From: Stereum hirsutum FP-91666 SS1
Taxonomy: Eukaryota > Basidiomycota > Agaricomycetes > Russulales > Stereaceae
Assembly (NCBI RefSeq): GCF_000264905.1
Contig: NW_006763138.1
Location: 2,008,375 to 2,072,374 of the forward strand
Length of the DNA stretch: 64,000 nucleotides
Reading direction: 5' to 3'
Shown here piece after piece: positions 58,403 through 64,000 of this stretch (its first letter is position 1; each line of letters begins with the position of its first letter). Both the position numbers and the translations under genes were made by a program. The notes below the pieces were generated by a model. That model was given only the letters and a program-made list of their open reading frames with translations, made no database searches and was not told where the DNA came from.

Positions 58403-59705
58403 GAGCTTAAGGATGCATGTCGCCTTTGGCGATCCGCCGCCACGGGCGCAGCGTCGTACCACCCGGACATACAGCTTTTCGCTGAGTGCTTGGATACTCT
58501 TGACCTGCGATGCACTACAACGGCCAGCATCACTTCTGGCGGGTCTGTGTGGCACAAAGCTCAGATAGCGGGTTTCGTAACGTGAGCAACTACTGGGTTA
58601 GAGCATCGCCTATGGTGACACGACACAGGGCACGAGGCACATATAAGGTGGCCCTCCTAAATAGCCAGCATTCAGCCTGCAATCTTGAAGCTAGAAGACC
58701 GTGAACACTACTTCCAGGCGTAGCATCGCCATTGGCGACACAGTGCACTGGAGAACCGCTGCAGCACGCACTTGGACGGCCCGGTTGCTAGATGGTCTTG
58801 ATCATGTTCTAGAACGAGAACAACAATGACCACGTGTTGTATCGCCCTTGGTGATACCGTACTGCCCAGAAGTGAAGCTATTGGAAGACTGGCGCACCAT
58901 GGATAAGGCCCGACTTCAAGTCCGTCGTTATCGAAAACGAACAGGTTACCTCCGACGAGGCAAGTGCTGGGGATGGAAGCGGTCATAAATGCGATACACT
59001 CGATCTCAACACGACGCAAATCGCACGGAAACTGAATGAGTTAGAAAAGTATTCTGGAGGGAGAGATATTGAAACACGACTTACCCTAGCGATCGTCGTC
59101 GTTCTCGACAATGGCTCCGCCAATTGACTTTGTATCAAGTGTGTGAATGATAGCGCACATTCCCCCCGTCATTTAGAGCCCGCAACGTCAAGATTTGAAC
59201 CGATATCGAAGACGTTATGAGTGATTTTCTGTGAGGCAAATAGCTTAGGGGTAACTCACCGGCTACAATGTCGTCTTAATTGGTAAATGCACCATAGCTT
59301 TGGCCCAAACCTTCGATGCGTTAGTCTATTCGGACCCTTGCCATTCTATCGAGCCCTAGACGACGTTGATTGAGCGAGAAATCAGCAAACACGAGACAAT
59401 ATTGGAGGAGGGAGGGTTGGTGGGATGACACACTGAGGTAAAATGCTTCGTTCTCGACCATTTCCCGGCCGTTTTGCTTCAAACATGGATGGGGCAGAGT
59501 AAGTCCAATGCGGCTCGTCGGATAGAGCCAACAACTATGGAAGTCGAGCCGGTATTGAGCGAATGCGAGCAAATATTCGAAAGAGGGTTGAGGGGCGAGA
59601 CTGACCTAGCCAAAACCGCTCGATCTCCGTCAATTCCCGGCAGTTTCTCCTATATATTGAGGCCTCTCTGAAAGTGGCTGAGGTTCCCGTCGTTTTGAGC
59701 CCGTT
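58403..59705 (+). repeat. segmental duplication A, copy 2
   Basis: Counterpart of 55966-57270, diverged by scattered substitutions and small indels but collinear throughout. Its palindromes near 58425, 58610, 58731 and 58845 correspond to those at 55982, 56174, 56296 and 56408. Confidence 0.8.
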
Positions 59706-60379
59706 ACATCGGAGATCGGACCGATATCGAGCAAATGCGAGCAACGTTCTGAAGGAGGGTTGAGGGACGAAACTGACCGAGCGGGAACCACTTGTTCGCT
59801 GTCGATCCTCAGCGGTTTTTCTTCAACGTTGAGCTGATTCCAATAGTGCGCGACCCTCCCGTCATTTCCAGCCCATTACGTCGAAAAACGAAGCGATATT
59901 GAGCTAACGCGAAGCGATTTTCCATTGGGCACTGAGAACTTACCCTACCGACCTGAAACCCTTCGTTCTCCATCAATAGCTTGCAGATTGGGCTCAAATC
60001 TTGGCTGCGACGGTTAGTATTTCATACTCCCGTTAATTGGAGCCCATTGCGACGACGACCGAATCAGTATTCAGCGAACGCTAGACGACTTTCGATAAGG
60101 GATATTGAAAATGCAAACTCACCCGTACTGAAACTTGTTGTTCTCAGATCCCAATAAGTTTGACCCATAGCATCGTGCACACGGATACTTAGTTTGGATG
60201 CTTGGCATTTATTTGAGCCGGACACGCCGAAAACCGACCGAGAATCGACGGAGATCGGACTAATTTCTTGAGAGGAGTGCTCGGGCGCGGATCTCAGAGC
60301 CACGCTCTCGAAATGAGTGTGTTGCCTACGAAACAATATGGAGTGACAACAATGTGAGCGGCGACACAACGTGTCAATT

Positions 60380-61760
60380 CCGCACTACGCAGGTGTACGC
60401 CGGTCCAAGACCTAGCCTCCAGTAAACAGACGATGCGTCAAAGATCGCTGGCGACAAGCTCTCCTAAGAGTCCGAGCTCAGGTTCCGAGCGCAGTGACAG
60501 CACTTAAATTAGGAAGTGAGCGACCGGAGAGTATAAAAGACAAGATTACAACAGAGCTCTGGGAGATGGGAGTTGAAATGTCGACGACCACTAACAAACA
60601 TGATGTGTGTGCCGAAGGTGGCGGTCAAAAAGAGAAGAGCGCGGCAGATTGCGGTGGATGACAAGTCGAACCTGTATATAAAGTGGCGGTTTGTGAACGG
60701 CCTCAAATGTGCTTGCCTAGAGACACTCACTACTCCATCTACTTCGGTACTACAATTTCCAAGTGGAATGGACGCAGAGCAAGTGTCAGTCTGCGACGCG
60801 CACAATGCACCATCGTGCGCTTTGGCCCGTTCCCGGCGCTGTACGATCCCGACCCACGACGTGAGGGCATCTACGGGATTCCCTCGATGGGCGCAGTCGC
60901 CCCGTACCAAAAAAACTGCGCATCAAAAGGGAAAAAAATTGAATGGGAGCCGTTTAGGCTGGGGGGACGCCATGTCCGTCAAAACGTCGAATTCTCGACG
61001 AGAAAAGGCCGCGCGGACCCCAAACATGTTGCAGACACACTCTATGGAGTGCAACGAGTGCCTCAACGCGAAAAAAAGAAGAGATCAAAAGGAAAGGAAA
61101 AAAAAGCGCACCATGGTCGGAGGCGCACAATGCCCCTCTAGGTACCCCACAAACATCGTTCGTGACCGAGGGCGACCGGTTATCGTCGACGCATTGATCG
61201 GCGATGTTATTGGACGTTCATATAAGTATTTGGAGCCTAAAACGAAGATAATCGCACGAAAAATGAGTGAGTTACGCTAACGTTTCGGTGAAAACGGCTA
61301 TAAGGGGTGACTTACCCCCAGAAAACGCAATTACGAGCGCGCTATGGCTTCAAACGGCGACGCGATGACAGCTACAGTGTTGTATCAATTGGGTGAGTCA
61401 CATTCAGCAAAAAAACCGGCCAGTGAACCTTGAATTCCCAATCACGCGACACTTAGAGTTAGGGAGTGGCCCACCGGCCAAATAGTCGATATCTTCACCC
61501 TGAGAGGGCGAACCGGCCCCAAACAAGATGTAGACACGGTCTACGGAGTGTATTGAGCGTCGTAAAACACAAAAAAGAGCAAGAGAAAAGGAAGATAGAA
61601 AGGCGCACCATGGTCGCTAGGCCAGGGAACTGTTCCACGCTGTCAAATTGGTGCCCATTTGACTCAGTCCTTGGCGGGAGAAACTATTCCTCACCTTTAT
61701 CGACAACGAGTAAGCCGTTTTGTGCTAGACAAAATGTGACAATGAGAGGGTAGACCTGTC
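60380..61760. other. non-modular segment within the repeat locus
   Basis: This interrupts the module array. A plus-strand frame at 60573-61280 (235 residues, very Lys/Arg-rich) has no domain. Its start (CCGAAGGTGGCGGTCAAAAA) recurs near 63418 (CGGAAGGTGGCGGTTGAAAA), and 60995-61110 recurs in altered form at 61490-61620 (CAAACATGTTGCAGACACAC against CAAACAAGATGTAGACACGG). A-rich runs follow both copies (near 61071 and 61570). I treat it as repeat-derived, not as a gene. One isolated module lies near 61232. Confidence 0.4.
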
Positions 61761-61765
61761 CAGCG

Positions 61766-63063
61766 ATTATGAGCCCATCACGAAGCAATTCGAACGAGAA
61801 TTGAGCCAATGGGAACATATTTTGTGATAGGGGACTTGAAGCCATAACTCACCGGGATGCTCGCCACCGTTCTGACTCATTACCTAATCGATTCGCGTCT
61901 AACCTTTTGGGCCGCAGCTGTACCTAACCGCTCCCGTCAATTTGAGCCTCTGTGAAGCCGGATCAAGCAGAAAATGAGCAAACACAAACGAAAATTCTAA
62001 GAGGAGTGTTATAGGGCAATGACTCACCTCAGAGATTCACATCGATAACTTGCGTCTGCCGAGGTGGTGCAAACGACCGCAGACGGGGACCGATTGACCA
62101 TATGTAGACCGTCATTTCGAGCCACATAGCTTGAGAAACGAACCGCAAATGAGCGAGAACGAACCGGGTTCCGAGGAGGATGGTACTGAGAATGAAACTC
62201 ACCTCACCGTTCGTGCTCGTTATAGACGATGCGGGGGTATTTTCTCTCCAAATCTTAATAGAGGATGAGAGTACATACCTATGCCGTCCCTTCTAGCCCA
62301 CAAACTTAAACATCGTAGCATACTTGAGCAAACGCGAATTCATTTTCGGAAGAGGGTGGTATGGGTGAGAACTTACCAACATCGTTCACCTCGTTCTCAT
62401 CGTTGAGTGGGTCATTTCCGTCCAGACCTTGATCAGGGATAGTGCGCCTACCTCGATCCTTCATTTCTAGCACGCTATATTGAAAATAGAACGTCAAATA
62501 AGCTAATGCGAGCACATTCTCGAGAAGGGGTGATACCAGCGAAAAGTCACTGATCTATCTCGCCTCGTTCTCGAGGGTGAGCGGGTGTTTTCCTGCCAAA
62601 TCTTTTTCAGATCTCAAAGCGGTACCCTCCGCCGTCATTTTGAGCGCGCTACATTGAAAATCGGCAAAGAATTGAGCAAATGCGAACAGACGTTTGAGAG
62701 GCATATATGGGGGACGAAAACATACCAATGTTACTATCCTTATTCTCGACAATAGGTGGGCCTCTTTCTATCAAAATTTCGTTGACGTCGATGCGCCTGA
62801 CCCGTCCCGTCATTTGGAGCCCATAACGTAAGAAATCGAACGGATACTGAGCAAACGCGAACATATTTTTGTGAATGGACTATGGGAAGCGAAAGCTTAC
62901 TGACGCGTTTATCCTCGTTAGGAAGGTTCTGTGGACCGTTGGTGTTCAGATTTTGACAGGTACTGACTGCGCACTTTCTGTCGTCATTTTGAGCCCACAA
63001 TGTCCAAGATCGGGCGTAAAATGAGCGATCGCCAACTTTTTCACTAAGGGAGGATCCCTGCAG
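61766..63063 (+). repeat. segmental duplication B, copy 2
   Basis: Counterpart of 57090-58382, ending at AGGATCCCTGCAGGCT, after which the two copies diverge abruptly. Confidence 0.8.
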
Positions 63064-64000
63064 GCTCCGAATCTCTACCTATCCTTTCTGCTGCTGAAAA
63101 TCAACCAGTTTACTTGAATTTGAACAGTCGCCACAGCTTATGGAACCAAAACGGCTCCTACCATGGATTGGAACACATGCCGTGAGAGAACGAACCGGAT
63201 TGAACAATACCCTAGAAATCTTTGGCAGACTCAGTGTTTCCTTAGTTACCAGCGAGCGTAGCACAGTCCGAGCACTAAGACCTGGAGGAAACCATTGACA
63301 GAGAGACAAATATTCAAACATACAGAGACAAAGGCAGCCAGACCAAAATAAGCATAGACTACCACGCAAAAAGACGTATGTATCCCAGGTCCTTCACTCA
63401 CCTTTGCGACATCCGTGCGGAAGGTGGCGGTTGAAAAGAGAGGAAGGCGGCAAATTCCGGTGATTGCCAAGTCAAACCTAAAGCCACAGTGGCCCACAGT
63501 GGAATGACAGAAGTGTGCTAACTCTGTGAAATGAACGTCTCCGGGAGCAAAACAATTGACAGATAGGTCCGTTGCTGAATCATATAGCGCAAAAGGAACA
63601 GTTTGGCAGTGAAAAAAGACAGTTATATAAGTAAATGACCGTGGGAAATAAACGATAAAATCGATTTTTTTTGGGTATTTACGTGTTAATTTTGATGGAG
63701 GCGTTAAATAAATGAGGGGGCGAGGGTTGAGTGTCGGTTTGAGCGTGTCGGGATGAAAGATATGGCAGAGATGGTTGAGAGCGTCGTGGATAAGGTTGAG
63801 TGGGTGTGACGAGGATGTGTTTGACGTGTTTGTGATGTTTTCGAGACGTGTGAAGGTGGTGAAGATGAAATGTGAGCGTCAGAGATGTGCGTGAGACGTA
63901 AGGGATCGGGCAGAGCCGATGTGAGTGGAAATAGGAGCGTGTCGGATAGGAGCGTGTTTCGGGATGCAGGAGACGTGTTTTCGGTTAGGAGAGAGATGGA
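63064..64000. other. distal flank, strand-asymmetric sequence
   Basis: 63413-63490 repeats the start of the 60573 frame. From about 63690 to the end the plus strand is very rich in G and T and poor in C, with recurrent GAGCGTGTC, GACGTGTTT and GGGATGAA-like strings. No TTAGGG telomere repeat and no coding sequence were seen. Confidence 0.45.

Larger units (their letters stand above)
55020..63063 (-). repeat. tandem array of ~175-bp exon/intron-like modules
   Basis: More than 25 diverged units can be counted by the plus-strand anchor GAGCCC-(n)-ATCGAAC-(n)-TTGAGCRAAYGCGAACA, for example at 57605, 57780, 57952, 58130, 58302, 59172, 59348, 59523, 59693, 59865, 60037, 62112, 62283, 62458, 62635, 62813 and 62982, at 170-180 bp spacing. 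Read on the minus strand, nearly every unit has a consensus 5' splice site (GGTGAGT, GGTAAGT, GGTATGT, GGTCAGT) after a segment that ends (V/L)EN(E/D). It is followed by a TTCGCTCAAT branch-like string and GGGCTCAAAATGAC. Only some units keep an AG acceptor (for example AATGTAG at 57964, AAATACAG at 57790). It could be a repeat-exon gene in decay or a non-coding satellite. Three units near 55131-55450 open the array. Confidence 0.65.

Noticed and set aside
60573..61280. 235-residue Lys/Arg-rich plus-strand frame as a gene
   Set aside because: It lies in repeat-derived sequence, parts recur elsewhere out of frame, and composition follows local A/G-rich DNA, not a protein.
55020..63063. Tandem array as a CRISPR
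   Set aside because: Units are ~175 bp, diverged, with no short exact repeats or unique spacers, and the genome is fungal.
63640..64000. G-rich end as a telomere
   Set aside because: No TTAGGG or similar short tandem unit is present.

Overview
The window is nuclear DNA from a filamentous basidiomycete, most likely an Agaricomycete. The evidence is genes split by many 45-105 bp introns with fungal GTRNGY donors, an AA9 polysaccharide monooxygenase typical of wood and litter decayers, Agaricomycete-type cytochrome P450s, tandem isoprenylcysteine methyltransferase-like genes, and a degraded copy of a multicopy family that I recall only from basidiomycetes. No tRNA, rRNA, CRISPR array or prokaryotic signal was seen. 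Exon models come from reading GT..AG boundaries against remembered family structure; none has transcript support.

Layout. 0-5.4 kb: a broken P450 (minus) and two tandem ICMT-like methyltransferases (minus). 5.9-7.6 kb: a long palindromic foldback element cut by an assembly gap, with a 430-bp exact repeat on either side. 7.7-14 kb: a fucosyltransferase-like gene (plus) flanked by two decayed, related sequences. 15.8-18.1 kb: a nearly intact P450 (plus) with one frameshift. 19.1-20.8 kb: an aldo-keto reductase (minus). 22.8-27.6 kb: a ~1,200-residue EF-hand/ZZ-zinc-finger protein (plus). 28.2-38.8 kb: three minus-strand genes for secreted or membrane hydrolases: an AA9 LPMO, a Con-13-like HExxH protein with a GPI-type tail, and a membrane-anchored pepsin-family protein with an unusual DMGS site and a ~2-kb intron. 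41.4-49.8 kb: lineage-restricted hypothetical genes. 51.9-54.4 kb: a decayed transposon-related gene.

54.4-63.1 kb is the most unusual part. More than 25 tandem ~175-bp modules, nearly all carrying a consensus 5' splice site on the minus strand, are interleaved with ~60-bp minisatellites built around the palindrome TATCGCC-nnn-GGCGATA, and the whole has been copied in larger blocks. It could be a decayed or highly fragmented repeat-exon gene, or a satellite that spreads splice-like signals; the sequence alone does not decide.

The enzymes (P450s, AKR, methyltransferases, glycosyltransferase) do not form a recognisable biosynthetic cluster because no backbone synthase is present. The AA9 enzyme and the two secretory-pathway proteins fit extracellular degradation and wall biology.
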